Shown: positions 46,287-55,647, counted from the first letter of the stretch. The stretch: 64,000 nucleotides of DNA from CAYSJU01 sp964431495 (GCA_964431495.1 CAYSJU010000003.1:46225-110224), one strand, 5' to 3'. The notes: a model not told the origin generated them from the sequence alone. A program made the numbers and translations.

Positions 46287-46952
46287 TTATAATGTTCTTG
46301 CCAATGTAAACCCGGTCACCTTCCTTGCCCCGGCCCGTAGAAGCTCTTCCGCGCAGGCGTCAAGCGTTGTTCCGGTCGTCATGACATCATCCACCAGCAG
46401 AATGGATTTACCCGCCAGAAGCGACGGCTTTACCGTGGAAAACGAGTCTTGTATGTTATTTATTCTTTCGTTTCTTGAAAGCCCTATTTGAGCGGGAGTG
46501 TTCTTTGTTTTTATAAGATTATGAGCGCGAACCGGGACAGACAGAAACCCGGATAACATCCAGGCGATAAGTCCGGATTGATTATACCTGCGTTTGCGGT
46601 AACGCGCGGCGCATAGAGGAACAGGTATCATTATATCCACGGTTCGCGGTTCTATGGGTTTTTGGAAAAGATAATCCTGTGCCAGATCGCGGAAAACGCG
46701 CACCATTCCCTTCCGGTTATGATACTTGAACTGTTTTATGCATATTTCGATCAGGCCGTTATAGGAGCGGCATGACCGTATTTCAGGTATGAGCCTGGAA
46801 GATGTCAGGGGCAGGACAGGCCCGGATAACAATATTTTCCTGCATGCCCCGCATAAGGGAAATGGATAGACCGTTCTCCGGATCCCGCATATCGGGCATT
46901 CAGCGGGCATAAGCAGGTTAACGCAGGATTCTAACAGATTAGAGATCTTCAT
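46287..46952 (-). CDS. comF: ComF-family phosphoribosyltransferase-like protein
   Basis: 221 aa. The N-terminal zinc finger has CPIC and CGAC pairs (about residues 19-36), and the C-terminal half has the PRPP motif LLVDDVMTTGTT (about residue 188). In competent bacteria ComF helps single-stranded DNA uptake and recombination; many non-competent bacteria have it too. There is no Shine-Dalgarno match before the ATG. Convergent with lptG. Confidence 0.92.
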   Translation of the reverse strand: MKISNLLESCVNLLMPAECPICGIRRTVYPFPLCGACRKILLSGPVLPLTSSRLIPEIRSCRSYNGLIEICIKQFKYHNRKGMVRVFRDLAQDYLFQKPIEPRTVDIMIPVPLCAARYRKRRYNQSGLIAWMLSGFLSVPVRAHNLIKTKNTPAQIGLSRNERINNIQDSFSTVKPSLLAGKSILLVDDVMTTGTTLDACAEELLRAGARKVTGFTLARTL

Positions 46953-46965
46953 AGAGATACGGTTT

Positions 46966-46995
46966 TGTAGGGGTTTGATCTATCAAACCCCTACA
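46966..46995. repeat. Palindromic repeat, TTTGAT version
   Basis: A perfect 14-bp stem TGTAGGGGTTTGAT and its complement around CT, 14 bases upstream of the comF start. Compared with the copy at 29385, two stem positions differ, and both differ on the opposite strand as well. Confidence 0.85.
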
Positions 46996-47048
46996 TATCT
47001 TAGACACCATAAGCGGGAAAATTCTTTCATATTTACTTCAAAATCGAA

Positions 47049-47155
47049 GAGTTTCCCCATTTTTCCTGAGGAAGCTTTGCCGCTGGAGCAAAGCTTCCGT
47101 CCCCGGTAAGAACAATAGCTTAAAAGTTCTCCTTGAAAAATCGGGGAAACTCCAC
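47049..47155 (+). repeat. 89-nt dispersed structured element, copy 2, with an extra inverted end
   Basis: The core 47067-47155 matches copy 1 except for one base. Here the element is preceded by GAGTTTCCCCATTTTT (47049 on), nearly the reverse complement of its own tail AAAAATCGGGGAAACTC, so the whole can fold end to end. It lies 75 bases before the doxX gene. Confidence 0.8.
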
Positions 47156-47165
47156 CAAAATATCC

Positions 47166-47193
47166 TTGCTTTTATATGCCATTAAGTTAAAAT
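47166..47193 (+). promoter_or_regulatory. Candidate promoter of the DoxX gene
   Basis: TTGCTT (47166-47171), a 16-base spacer and TAAAAT (47188-47193), about 38 bases before the ATG. Confidence 0.4.
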
Positions 47194-47231
47194 AGTAAAA
47201 ATATATATTTCGGATATGAAAGGGGAAAATA

Positions 47232-47639
47232 ATGGCCAGAGAGACCTCAAGAGATCTTTCCATGTTCGTGCTGAGGGTTATTCTTGGTACGATCTTCATT
47301 ATTCACGGCGGGCAGAAATTATTCGGCATGTTTGACGGCATAGGCATTGAAGGGACGACCAAGATGATGGAAGGTTTGGGCTTTCAATATCCTTATATAG
47401 TCGCTCTTGTCTGGTCCGGCATTGAATTCATCGGCGGAATGTTTTTGGTGCTGGGGGTCCTGGCGAGGTACGCCGCTTTTTCAATAGCTATTGTCCAGCT
47501 GGTCAACATATGGAAGATAAACCTGGCATATGGTTTTTTCATCCAGAACGGGGGTTATGAGTACAGCCTTCTGATACTCGGCGTCTGTGTCATGCTTATA
47601 TGTATGGGCGGAGGAAGCTGGTCCGTATGGGATGCCTGA
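47232..47639 (+). CDS. DoxX-family membrane protein
   Basis: 135 aa with four transmembrane segments. The N-terminal LRVILGTIFIIHGGQKLFG and the later VLGVLARYAAF are typical of DoxX/YphA proteins, linked in some bacteria to redox or thiol stress; the activity is not settled. Start supported by GAAAGGGG. A ferredoxin gene follows. Confidence 0.85.
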   Translation: MARETSRDLSMFVLRVILGTIFIIHGGQKLFGMFDGIGIEGTTKMMEGLGFQYPYIVALVWSGIEFIGGMFLVLGVLARYAAFSIAIVQLVNIWKINLAYGFFIQNGGYEYSLLILGVCVMLICMGGGSWSVWDA

Positions 47640-47649
47640 TGGATTTTTC

Positions 47650-47678
47650 TTGAACAGGTTTTTTTATTCTGATAGAAT
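47650..47678 (+). promoter_or_regulatory. Candidate promoter of the ferredoxin gene
   Basis: TTGAAC (47650-47655), a 17-base spacer and TAGAAT (47673-47678), 28 bases before the ATG. Confidence 0.5.
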
Positions 47679-47706
47679 ACCGAAAAAGAAAGAGAGGTGC
47701 AATAGA

Positions 47707-47892
47707 ATGAAAGCCGTAGTTGATCAGGATACGTGTATTGGTTGCGGGGTATGCACGCAAGTAGCTCCGGAGATATTTGAGATGAAGGATGACAAGGCCG
47801 TGACAAAGGTGGAAGAAGTGCCGGAAGACAAAAGCGAGGATGCGAAAAACGCCGCGGATCAATGTCCCGTGGACGCCATAGCTATTTCTTAA
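47707..47892 (+). CDS. Single-cluster [4Fe-4S] ferredoxin
   Basis: 61 aa from ATG 47707 (GAGAGGTG before it); the longer open frame from 47587 is inside doxX. Cluster ligands: CIGCGVC near residue 10 and a later Cys in QCPVDAI. Like Thermotoga-type ferredoxins it has one cluster. Small electron carrier; the partner enzyme is unknown. Its stop abuts the next ATG. Confidence 0.93.
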   Translation: MKAVVDQDTCIGCGVCTQVAPEIFEMKDDKAVTKVEEVPEDKSEDAKNAADQCPVDAIAIS

Positions 47893-48714
47893 ATGAAACA
47901 TGGTGCATTCAGAGATGGTCCCGGGACAAGGCTGAGGAAGTGGGCCGTATCCCTTATCGCGGCAGGGGCGGTCGCTGCGCTTCTTTTTTATCTTTTCTAC
48001 ATGTGTCCCAGGCGGGTCACTCCGATCTTGATGTACCATTCCATATCCGACAAAAAGAACAGCTCTCTCTGCGTGGGGCCCGCGAATTTCGCGAGACAGA
48101 TGGAGTTTCTTCACAAAAGGGGATATTCCGTTATATCCCTGGACGCGCTGGTCCGGGAGATAAAAAAAGGCAGAACATATCTACCGGGGACAGTTGTTAT
48201 AACGTTTGATGACGGTTTTGAGGATAACTTCATTTCCGCTTTCCCGGTGCTGGCCAGGCATAAGATGCCCGCGATAATATTTCTCATTACGGATTACCTG
48301 GATGAGCAGAAAGGTTACTTGAAATGGGATCAGGTGCTATTGATGCGCAAGAACGGGATCGAGTTCGGGGGCCATACGCGCAGCAATTTCTATCTGCCGT
48401 CGATCACGGATGGAGCGGTCTTATTGGAGGAGGTCGCGGGATGCAAGAGGGATATAGAAGAGCATACCGGCGGGAGTGCAGAATATTTTTGCTACCCACT
48501 GGGCGGATTTGACGAAAAGGTCAAAGATGCCGTGAAGCGGGCGGGATATAGGGGCGCCTGCACGACCAACCGGGGTTTTGACAGATCCAACAGGGATGTG
48601 TACGAGCTTAACAGGATAAAGGCGACCAATTCCGACATGAATAAGCCGTTTCATTTCCGGGCAAAACTGTCCGGTTTTTATAATTTATTCAGACGGAAAA
48701 GGAGCGGGAGCTAA
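47893..48714 (+). CDS. Membrane-anchored polysaccharide deacetylase (CE4)
   Basis: 273 aa. A transmembrane segment at about 17-38, then a NodB-type domain with TFDDGF (about residue 103) and GGHTRSN (about 158), the two metal-binding motifs. It removes N-acetyl groups from an envelope glycan (peptidoglycan, chitin-like or exopolysaccharide). It starts directly after the ferredoxin stop and ends directly before pgi, so it is cotranscribed with both. Confidence 0.88.
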   Translation: MKHGAFRDGPGTRLRKWAVSLIAAGAVAALLFYLFYMCPRRVTPILMYHSISDKKNSSLCVGPANFARQMEFLHKRGYSVISLDALVREIKKGRTYLPGTVVITFDDGFEDNFISAFPVLARHKMPAIIFLITDYLDEQKGYLKWDQVLLMRKNGIEFGGHTRSNFYLPSITDGAVLLEEVAGCKRDIEEHTGGSAEYFCYPLGGFDEKVKDAVKRAGYRGACTTNRGFDRSNRDVYELNRIKATNSDMNKPFHFRAKLSGFYNLFRRKRSGS

Positions 48715-50007
48715 ATGGAGAACATAAGGCTGGATACCGCGTATTTGGAAGGGTTTGTGACTGAAAGGGACCTGGAGTCGATCTTCCCGGAGGTGGAACA
48801 CGCTCATTCATTTCTGGAAAAGAAAGACGGCCCGGGTAAGGATTTTCTTGGATGGCTTGATCTTCCGGAAAACACCGGCGGAGACATGTTGAAAGAGATC
48901 GAAGAGCAAGCTGACAGGATGAAAAGCAATTCAGACATTATTATCGTGATAGGGATAGGAGGGTCTTATCTGGGCACCAGGGCCGCGGTCGAGATGCTGA
49001 CCCCTCAATTCGGCGGGAAAAAGATCATTTTTGCCGGCCACAATCTCAGTGCGGATTACCTGGAAGAACTCCTTAGCATGATAAAGAAAAAGGACTTGGA
49101 TGTAAGCGTTAATGTCGTTTCCAAGTCCGGTGTAACCACCGAACCTGCCATAGCGTTCAGGATCATTGAGGACTGTCTGAGGGAAAAGTACGGCGCAGAT
49201 GAGCTAAAGCAGAGGATCGTCTGCACCACGGATAAAGAAAAAGGCGCCCTCAAGCTGATGGCCGATTCCGATGGCTATAAGACCTTTGTGATACCGCGGG
49301 ACATTGGAGGACGCTTTTCCGTTTTGACCCCGGTAGGGCTTTTACCCATTGCCTGCGCTGATATAAGCATCCGGGAGCTTATCGACGGCGCCCGACTGGC
49401 CATGGAGCAAAGCAGGAGCTGTGATCTGGAGGGAAATATCAGTTACAAGTATGCCGCTTTTCGTAATATTCTTTACCGGAAGGGGAAGGTGATCGAGGTC
49501 CTTTCGAATTTTGACTGCAAGTTCCATTACGTCGCCGAATGGTGGAAACAGCTTTTCGGAGAAAGCGAGGGCAAAGATAAAAAAGGGATATTCCCGGCTT
49601 CGTGTGATTTCACCACGGACCTTCATTCCATGGGTCAGTGTCTGCAGGACGGCAACAGGAATATCTTTGAGACGTTTCTTGTCGAGTACGTGGAAAGCAC
49701 AAATTGTCCGATTCCCGGGAGGGAGGAGGACATGGACAACCTGAATTACATTTCAGGCAGACAGGTCTCTTTTGTGAATAAACAGGCATATCAGGCTACT
49801 GCCGAGGCACATTTTGAAGGAGGCGTGCCGAATTCTACTGTTTTTCTTCCGGAAAAATCGGCGTTTTGCCTTGGTCAGCTGTTTTATTTTTTTGAAAAAG
49901 CGGTAGCGGTTTCCGGTTATATCTCCGGCGTAAATCCGTTCAACCAGCCCGGGGTTGATTCTTACAAAAGCAAGATGTTCAAACTGCTGGGTAAGCCAGG
50001 GGCCTGA
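48715..50007 (+). CDS. pgi: Glucose-6-phosphate isomerase
   Basis: 430 aa, in the shorter class of the family. IGIGGSYLGTRA (about residue 78), SKSGVTTEPA (about 139), and GRFSVLTPVGLLP (about 201) are the substrate-binding blocks. Interconverts glucose-6-phosphate and fructose-6-phosphate. It starts one base after the deacetylase stop. Confidence 0.95.
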   Translation: MENIRLDTAYLEGFVTERDLESIFPEVEHAHSFLEKKDGPGKDFLGWLDLPENTGGDMLKEIEEQADRMKSNSDIIIVIGIGGSYLGTRAAVEMLTPQFGGKKIIFAGHNLSADYLEELLSMIKKKDLDVSVNVVSKSGVTTEPAIAFRIIEDCLREKYGADELKQRIVCTTDKEKGALKLMADSDGYKTFVIPRDIGGRFSVLTPVGLLPIACADISIRELIDGARLAMEQSRSCDLEGNISYKYAAFRNILYRKGKVIEVLSNFDCKFHYVAEWWKQLFGESEGKDKKGIFPASCDFTTDLHSMGQCLQDGNRNIFETFLVEYVESTNCPIPGREEDMDNLNYISGRQVSFVNKQAYQATAEAHFEGGVPNSTVFLPEKSAFCLGQLFYFFEKAVAVSGYISGVNPFNQPGVDSYKSKMFKLLGKPGA

Positions 50008-50008
50008 G

Positions 50009-50968
50009 ATGGAGATCCATTTCACTTTTTACGCTGTAGCGACGGGGGTGATCAAGCTTTTTATCCTGATGTCCCTGGGATACGCTGTCTACGGCGCGAA
50101 GATGGTCGATGATGGATTTGTGGATAAGCTGAGCCTCTTGCTCGTCCGTGTCATGTTCCCGTGTCTGATAATCTCCAAGACGGTCACATATTTCAGTTTC
50201 AGGGAATACGCGTACTGGTGGGTCCTGCCCGTCTGCGCTGTTGGGTTTTCCATCGCAGGTATGGCGATAGGCGCTCTGGTCTTGAGGTTTTTCAGGGGAT
50301 TCAGGTCACCGCGAGAATTCATGTGCGCGAGCGGATTCCAGAACTGCGGATATCTGCCTATGAACCTGATACTGTTTTCTTTCTGCGGGGCAATAGCTGA
50401 CAGGCTTTTGATCTACATGTTTTTGTTCATAGTCGGGTTCAATCTTTTGATGTGGTCCATTGTGCCGTTATTTTTGGCAGGGGAGCTGAGGAAGTCTTTC
50501 AGGTGGCAAGTTCTCTTTAATCCTCCGGTCGTGGCGACCGTTCTTTCGCTTTTATGGGTGGCTGTTTTCGGCAAAGGGACAATGCCGGGCCTGATAATGG
50601 CGCCTGCCAGGCAGCTGGGACAAGCTTCGTTCCCCATTGCGATGTTGACACTCGGGGCTTATCTGTGCCGTTATCGCGCGCATATCCCTTTGAACAAGAG
50701 CCCCATTATAGCCGTTATGATCATAAAGCTTCTGGTATTCCCCCTGATGGTTCTGGCATTATTACTTTTAATCCCGATAAGGAACGACTACAGATTTTTT
50801 CTTTTTATACAGGCCATAATGCCGACCGCTGTTTCTCTGGTCGTTATAGGGGCGTATACTGGCGCTGACAATAGGTTCATCAGCAGTATAATATTCTACA
50901 GCCATCTGGCCGCGATCATCACTATCCCATTATGGCTGGAGATCTTTCATATGATCTTTAAAACATGA
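50009..50968 (+). CDS. Auxin-efflux-carrier (AEC) family transporter
   Basis: About 319 aa from ATG 50009, next to the pgi stop; the frame extends back into pgi without support. Around ten membrane helices. The N-terminal helix with an LGY motif, MFPCLIISKTV (about residue 47) and the GFQNCGYLPM segment (about residue 108) are family-like. Substrate unknown (malonate, malate or other small anions in relatives). Confidence 0.85.
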   Translation: MEIHFTFYAVATGVIKLFILMSLGYAVYGAKMVDDGFVDKLSLLLVRVMFPCLIISKTVTYFSFREYAYWWVLPVCAVGFSIAGMAIGALVLRFFRGFRSPREFMCASGFQNCGYLPMNLILFSFCGAIADRLLIYMFLFIVGFNLLMWSIVPLFLAGELRKSFRWQVLFNPPVVATVLSLLWVAVFGKGTMPGLIMAPARQLGQASFPIAMLTLGAYLCRYRAHIPLNKSPIIAVMIIKLLVFPLMVLALLLLIPIRNDYRFFLFIQAIMPTAVSLVVIGAYTGADNRFISSIIFYSHLAAIITIPLWLEIFHMIFKT

Positions 50969-51050
50969 CCCCCGGCCATAAATAGTGCCGAATCTTGACT
51001 AGGCTTCTCTAATAGGGTAACTTCATGTTTATTGATAATGTTTTTGCAGA

Positions 51051-51133
51051 GGCTCGATTTACCGAGCCCAAAAAATAATGGAGTGGCCGGATTTATCCGA
51101 CCCTGACGCTGGGGTTTGGCAGATCAAACCCCA
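51051..51133. repeat. Palindromic repeat triplet
   Basis: Three units: GGCTCGAT-TT-ACCGAGCC (51051-51068, one mismatch), GGCCGGAT-TT-ATCCGACC (51085-51102) and TGGGGTTTG...CAAACCCCA (51110-51133). Located between the AEC and small membrane protein genes. Confidence 0.75.
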
Positions 51134-51156
51134 GCATTTAGAAAGGGGCATAAAAA

Positions 51157-51342
51157 ATGATAGCAGGTATTATATTGATCATAAGCGGCATACTGATAGC
51201 ATTATACCCGCCGCTATTGTCGTTAATAGTGGCTGTTTTACTGGTTTTGTCTGGTATCGTTCTCGTGGCGGTAAGTTACAGGTATAAGAAGGCGGCGAAG
51301 CGTTTTGACAACCCTTTCCTGGATTTTTTCATGAGGACATAA
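51157..51342 (+). CDS. Small two-helix membrane protein (DUF3096-like)
   Basis: 61 aa: two transmembrane helices separated by YPPLLS, then a basic tail. AAAGGGGC lies eleven bases before the ATG. I recall such proteins as DUF3096; no function known. It is 18 bases before the Lon-like gene. Confidence 0.75.
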   Translation: MIAGIILIISGILIALYPPLLSLIVAVLLVLSGIVLVAVSYRYKKAAKRFDNPFLDFFMRT

Positions 51343-51360
51343 AATAGAGGAGGCGGGAAA

Positions 51361-53793
51361 ATGGCCAGAAGAGAATTGAAGCCGGAGGAATTAAGAGAGG
51401 TCTGTGACCCCTCTATTTTTCCTTTTAAGACCACCGAAGATTATATTTTTGAGCACGAGCCGCTGCATCAGGAAAGAGGCGTAACTTCGATCGATTTCGG
51501 GCTAAACGTGAAGTCAGAGGGCTTCAACATATTCGTGTGCGGCGCCGCTGGAACTGGCAGGAACACCCAGGTGAAAAAAGCGGTATACGAAATCGCCGCG
51601 ACGCAGCGAACGCCTGGCGACTGGATCTATGTGTATAATTTCACACATGAGGACGAGCCGGAAGCCATAACTCTTCCGGCGGGCATGGGAAGGGTCTTTA
51701 AGAAAGATATGGAGGAGATGGTAGGCGAGCTTAAGGTGGAGATCCCCAAGGCCTTTGAGAGTGAAGATTACGAAAAAAGGAAACAGGATCTTTTGAGTGA
51801 ATATAAACAGAAAAGGGATTCCACCCTCCAGGAGATCGAGAGCAAGGCCTTCGAAGAGGGATTCATGCTGAAACAGACCGCGACCGGCGTTATTCTCGTT
51901 CCGCGCATAGGGGACAGGCCCATGGAAGCGGAAGAGTACGAGAAACTGTCCGGTGAGGAAAAGGAAAAGATCGAAAAAAAGAAGAACGAACTTCACGTAA
52001 AGATCGAACAGGTCTTAAGCGAAGTGAGGGGCATGGAGAAGGACGCGAAGGCGCGGGTCAAGCAGCTCGAGAAAGAGGTCGCGCTTTTTTCCGTCAGGCA
52101 CATAATGGATGAACTCAGGGGCAAGTACAGAAATTTCGAAGACGTGATCCAGCATCTCAACATGGTGCAGGAAGACATACTGGCGCATATCGATGTTTTT
52201 AAAGAGGAAGAGGAAGCTGTGCCGGCGTCGCTTTTTGGAGCAAAAGGCACGACAAAGGAAAGTGTTTTTAAAAAATACAAGGTCAATCTGCTTGTGGATC
52301 ACAGCAATTCCGCGGGCGCGCCGGTCGTAATAGAAGCGAACCCGACCTATTATAACCTGATAGGCAGAATAGAGTACATCGCGCATTTCGGGTCCATGAC
52401 AACGGATTTCACAATGATCGCTCCCGGGGCTTTGCACAAGGCGAATGGAGGATATGTTCTCTTGCAGGCAATGGACGTCCTGAGCACGTTCATGGCATGG
52501 GACGCGTTAAAAAGGGTCATACGCAATCATGAGATAAAGGTGGAGGATATAAACGAGCAGTTCCGCCTGATAAGCACTACAGCCCTTAAACCCAGATCCA
52601 TCCCCTGTCAGATCAAGGTCATCATGGTCGGCCCCCCGTGGCTTTACCAGCTTCTTTACAAGTATGATGAAAATTTCCAAAAGATGTTCAAGGTCAAGGC
52701 TGATTTTGACGTGGAGATGGACAGGGACCCCGAAAAAATAAAAAAATACGCGGCATTTATCAAGGTCAGGTGCGAAGACGAAGGGCTGCGTCATTTTGAC
52801 AGAGAAGCCGTGGCAAGAGTGGTGGATTATGGTTCGCGTCTCGCGGAGAACAAGGATAAGCTCAGCGCCCGTTTCATGTATATCGCCGATATCATCAGGG
52901 AGGCCAATTACTGGGCCGGCAAGGAACACTCCCAGCATGTCCTGGTGCAGTACGTGGAGAAGGCCATTCATGAGAAGGTGTATCGTTCGAACCTTATAGA
53001 GGAAAAGATCGTCGAATTAATAGACAAGAACGTGCTCATGATAGACGTAGAAGGCGAGAGGCCCGGGCAGATAAACGGCCTCGCTGTGTATGACATGGGC
53101 GAATACATGTTTGGCAAGCCTTCACGCATTACCGCGCGTACATATATGGGAAAAAAGGGAGTGGTAGATATTGAACGCCAGGTAAAGATGGGGGGGAGTA
53201 TACATTCCAAGGGTGTAATGATCCTCAACGGGTATTTGGGAGAGAACTTCGCGCAGGATTATGCTTTGAGCCTGAACGCGAGCATCTGTTTTGAACAATC
53301 ATACGAAGGTGTTGACGGCGATTCGGCGTCCAGCACAGAGGCGTACTGCCTATTGTCATCGCTCGCAGGGGTTCCCCTTAAACAGTTCATAGCCGTAACA
53401 GGTTCGATCAACCAGCATGGAATGATACAGCCTGTAGGGGGGATAAACGAGAAAATAGAGGGCTTTTACCATGTTTGCAAGATAAAAGGGCTTAACGGCG
53501 AGCATGGCGTCATGATCCCCAGTCTTAATGTAAAGCACATTATGCTGAAAGAGGAGGTTGTGGAAGCCGTTAAAAAGGGTAAATTCCATATCTGGGCCAT
53601 ATCAACGCTGGACGAAGGACTTGAGATATTGACCGATATGAAAGCCGGGAGCAGGGATAAGAAGGGTCAATATCCAAAAGGCACGATCAATTATCTGGTT
53701 GATGAAAAACTGCGGGAATACGCGGAAAAATTTTCTGCCCAGGAAAAACCCAAGAAAAAAAAAGCCGGTTCCAGGAAGAAGGGCAAGGGCTAA
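51361..53793 (+). CDS. Lon-like ATP-dependent protease (LonB/YcbZ type)
   Basis: 810 aa. Residues about 50-80 carry the glycine-rich loop GAAGTGRN, a variant P-loop I recall from this family. A coiled middle region (about 140-310) is followed by the AAA core and a C-terminal Lon protease domain: the catalytic Ser is in GDSAS (about residue 658) and Lys in INEKIEGF (about residue 701). The C-terminal 30 residues are a Lys-rich tail (PKKKKAGSRKKG). It degrades damaged or regulatory proteins in the cytoplasm. Confidence 0.9.
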   Translation: MARRELKPEELREVCDPSIFPFKTTEDYIFEHEPLHQERGVTSIDFGLNVKSEGFNIFVCGAAGTGRNTQVKKAVYEIAATQRTPGDWIYVYNFTHEDEPEAITLPAGMGRVFKKDMEEMVGELKVEIPKAFESEDYEKRKQDLLSEYKQKRDSTLQEIESKAFEEGFMLKQTATGVILVPRIGDRPMEAEEYEKLSGEEKEKIEKKKNELHVKIEQVLSEVRGMEKDAKARVKQLEKEVALFSVRHIMDELRGKYRNFEDVIQHLNMVQEDILAHIDVFKEEEEAVPASLFGAKGTTKESVFKKYKVNLLVDHSNSAGAPVVIEANPTYYNLIGRIEYIAHFGSMTTDFTMIAPGALHKANGGYVLLQAMDVLSTFMAWDALKRVIRNHEIKVEDINEQFRLISTTALKPRSIPCQIKVIMVGPPWLYQLLYKYDENFQKMFKVKADFDVEMDRDPEKIKKYAAFIKVRCEDEGLRHFDREAVARVVDYGSRLAENKDKLSARFMYIADIIREANYWAGKEHSQHVLVQYVEKAIHEKVYRSNLIEEKIVELIDKNVLMIDVEGERPGQINGLAVYDMGEYMFGKPSRITARTYMGKKGVVDIERQVKMGGSIHSKGVMILNGYLGENFAQDYALSLNASICFEQSYEGVDGDSASSTEAYCLLSSLAGVPLKQFIAVTGSINQHGMIQPVGGINEKIEGFYHVCKIKGLNGEHGVMIPSLNVKHIMLKEEVVEAVKKGKFHIWAISTLDEGLEILTDMKAGSRDKKGQYPKGTINYLVDEKLREYAEKFSAQEKPKKKKAGSRKKGKG

Positions 53794-53847
53794 GTTATAA
53801 GTGGTAAGTGGTAAGGGGGAACAACTCCTTAACTTACAACTTACAAC
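53791..53847. repeat. Imperfect inverted repeat of TAAGT/ACTTA words after the Lon-like gene
   Basis: Repeats of AAGTGGTAAG-type words (53793-53815) face CTTAACTTACAACTTAC (53828-53844). It begins at the stop codon of the Lon-like gene and may fold as a hairpin. Confidence 0.5.
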
Positions 53848-53867
53848 TGAACCATGAACCCAAAACC

Positions 53868-55499
53868 ATGAATATACTGCTAGTTATAGGGATTGTTATT
53901 CTGTTAGGGACGATCGGTGGATGGGTATTCCAGAAATTGAAGATGCCTGCCGTGATGGGGTACATCATAATAGGCGTTCTGATCGGAAAATCATTCCACG
54001 GCATACTGAGCGGTCCCATCCTGGACACGTTTATCCCCATTATCAATCTCGCCCTTGGGGTCATAGGGTTCATGATAGGGGCTGAGCTTAAGCTCGACCG
54101 CTTCCGGAAATATTCCAAGTCCATTTACACCATACTTTTTTGCGAAACGACATTGACCTTTTTGAGCGTGGCCCTGGTAACGACGTTACTTACGAAAAAG
54201 GTTTATCTGGGACTGATACTCGGCGCGCTTTCGTCCGCTACCGCGCCTGCCGCTACGTACAGCGTTCTGGGGGAGTACAAGACGCGCGGCCCCGTGACCA
54301 CTACGACCTTCTCCATCGTGGCGCTCGATGACGGTTTCGCCCTTATTTTATTCGGGCTGGCGAGCGCTTTCGCCCGGTCGTTAATGGTGCATGAACAGGT
54401 GTCTTTTATGGGGATGCTGGGCACTCCGTTATTTGAGATATCGGTGTCGATCATAATAGGCGTTATTGCCGCTTACGCTCTGAACAAGATCGTCAGGTAC
54501 ACCTATGAACCGGAGCATCTGTTGCCCTTTACTATAGGCATAATCATACTGGTCGTTGGGGTCTCGATCTTTCTGAAAGTGGATTTCATCCTTGCGTCCA
54601 TGGCCCTGGGTGCCGTGGTGTCGAACCTGCAGTCCCCGGAAAACCCCGAAAAGTTTGAGAGCTTGAAGAAGTTCAGTTACCCGATCTATATACTTTTCTT
54701 TGTCCTGGTCGGGGCGCGGCTGGACGCGAGGATATTGATAATAGGCAGCGTGCTTTCTCTGGCCATGTCGTATATTCTGGCCAGATGCGCCGGTAAAATG
54801 GCCGGTGCGTATATAGGGGGGAAACTGTCAAGGGCCAGGGATACCGTGACGAAGTATCTGGGCTTCTGTCTTTTTGACCAGGCCGGTGTTGCGGTCGGGC
54901 TGGCGATAGCGACTTATAACAACTTTACGCGTATGGGATACCATGATGCCGGTCTCCTGGTGATCAATATCATAACCGCGACTACTTTCCTGCTCCAGCT
55001 TTTAGCCCCTCCCATGATCAAATACGGCATAAAAAAAGCGGATGAGATGTACAGGAACGTTACCGAAGACGATATTATAAGGATCTATAAAGTGGGAAGT
55101 ATAATGGATAAGGATATTGTCCCAATCAAGATAAACAACAACCTTCATCAGATACTGGATATCATGAAACAAAGCGAGGGATATAATTTCCCCATCGTGG
55201 GGCCGGAAGGACAGTTCAGGGGTATAACGTCCCTGGGTGAAATACGCGACACGATCTATGAAGAACAGATGGACCAGCTTATCCTGGCCGAGGATATCAT
55301 GCGGGAGACGGATACTGTCGCGTATGAGGAGCAGGAACTGGGAGAAGTAATGAATATGTTTAAAACGAAAAACATCGAGTATTTACCGGTATTGGAGAAT
55401 GAAAAGACGCGCAGGCTGGTGGGACAGCTGGAGTATCGCAGGCTCATAGACCGCATAAGCAAGGAAGTGCTTCTCAGGCAGCAGGAGATCGAGACATAG
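53868..55499 (+). CDS. CPA2-type cation/proton antiporter with CBS domains
   Basis: 543 aa from ATG 53868 (the frame extends 20 codons back over the repeat). About 12 membrane helices at residues 1-385 with the family features GAELKLDRFR and SSATAPAATYSV. A CBS pair at about 420-540 (SIMDKDIVPI, then EDIMRETDTV) would sense adenine nucleotides or ionic state. Likely Na+/H+ or K+/H+ exchange. Confidence 0.87.
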   Translation: MNILLVIGIVILLGTIGGWVFQKLKMPAVMGYIIIGVLIGKSFHGILSGPILDTFIPIINLALGVIGFMIGAELKLDRFRKYSKSIYTILFCETTLTFLSVALVTTLLTKKVYLGLILGALSSATAPAATYSVLGEYKTRGPVTTTTFSIVALDDGFALILFGLASAFARSLMVHEQVSFMGMLGTPLFEISVSIIIGVIAAYALNKIVRYTYEPEHLLPFTIGIIILVVGVSIFLKVDFILASMALGAVVSNLQSPENPEKFESLKKFSYPIYILFFVLVGARLDARILIIGSVLSLAMSYILARCAGKMAGAYIGGKLSRARDTVTKYLGFCLFDQAGVAVGLAIATYNNFTRMGYHDAGLLVINIITATTFLLQLLAPPMIKYGIKKADEMYRNVTEDDIIRIYKVGSIMDKDIVPIKINNNLHQILDIMKQSEGYNFPIVGPEGQFRGITSLGEIRDTIYEEQMDQLILAEDIMRETDTVAYEEQELGEVMNMFKTKNIEYLPVLENEKTRRLVGQLEYRRLIDRISKEVLLRQQEIET

Positions 55500-55545
55500 T
55501 GGATTGACTGACACGTGAATTCCGTGTATATTTATAAAATATATG

Positions 55546-55601
55546 GGGTCGGATGAATCCGGCCACTGAAAGAGAATGTAGGGGTTCGATTTAGCGAACC
55601 C
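55546..55601. repeat. Palindromic repeats, GTCGGAT and TTCGAT versions
   Basis: GGTCGGAT-GA-ATCCGGCC (about 55547-55563), then GGGGTTCGATTTAGCGAACCC (55581-55601, one mismatch). A more degenerate third unit overlaps 55606-55640. Confidence 0.7.
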
Positions 55602-55647
55602 AATGTGTAGGGTTTTATCTATCAAATCCAAAACCAAAGGGGGGAAG

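Noticed and set aside
51511..51560. Loss of the Walker A lysine in the Lon-like protease (GTGRN)
   Set aside because: I recall Arg at this position in several members of this protease family, so it is not good evidence of inactivation.
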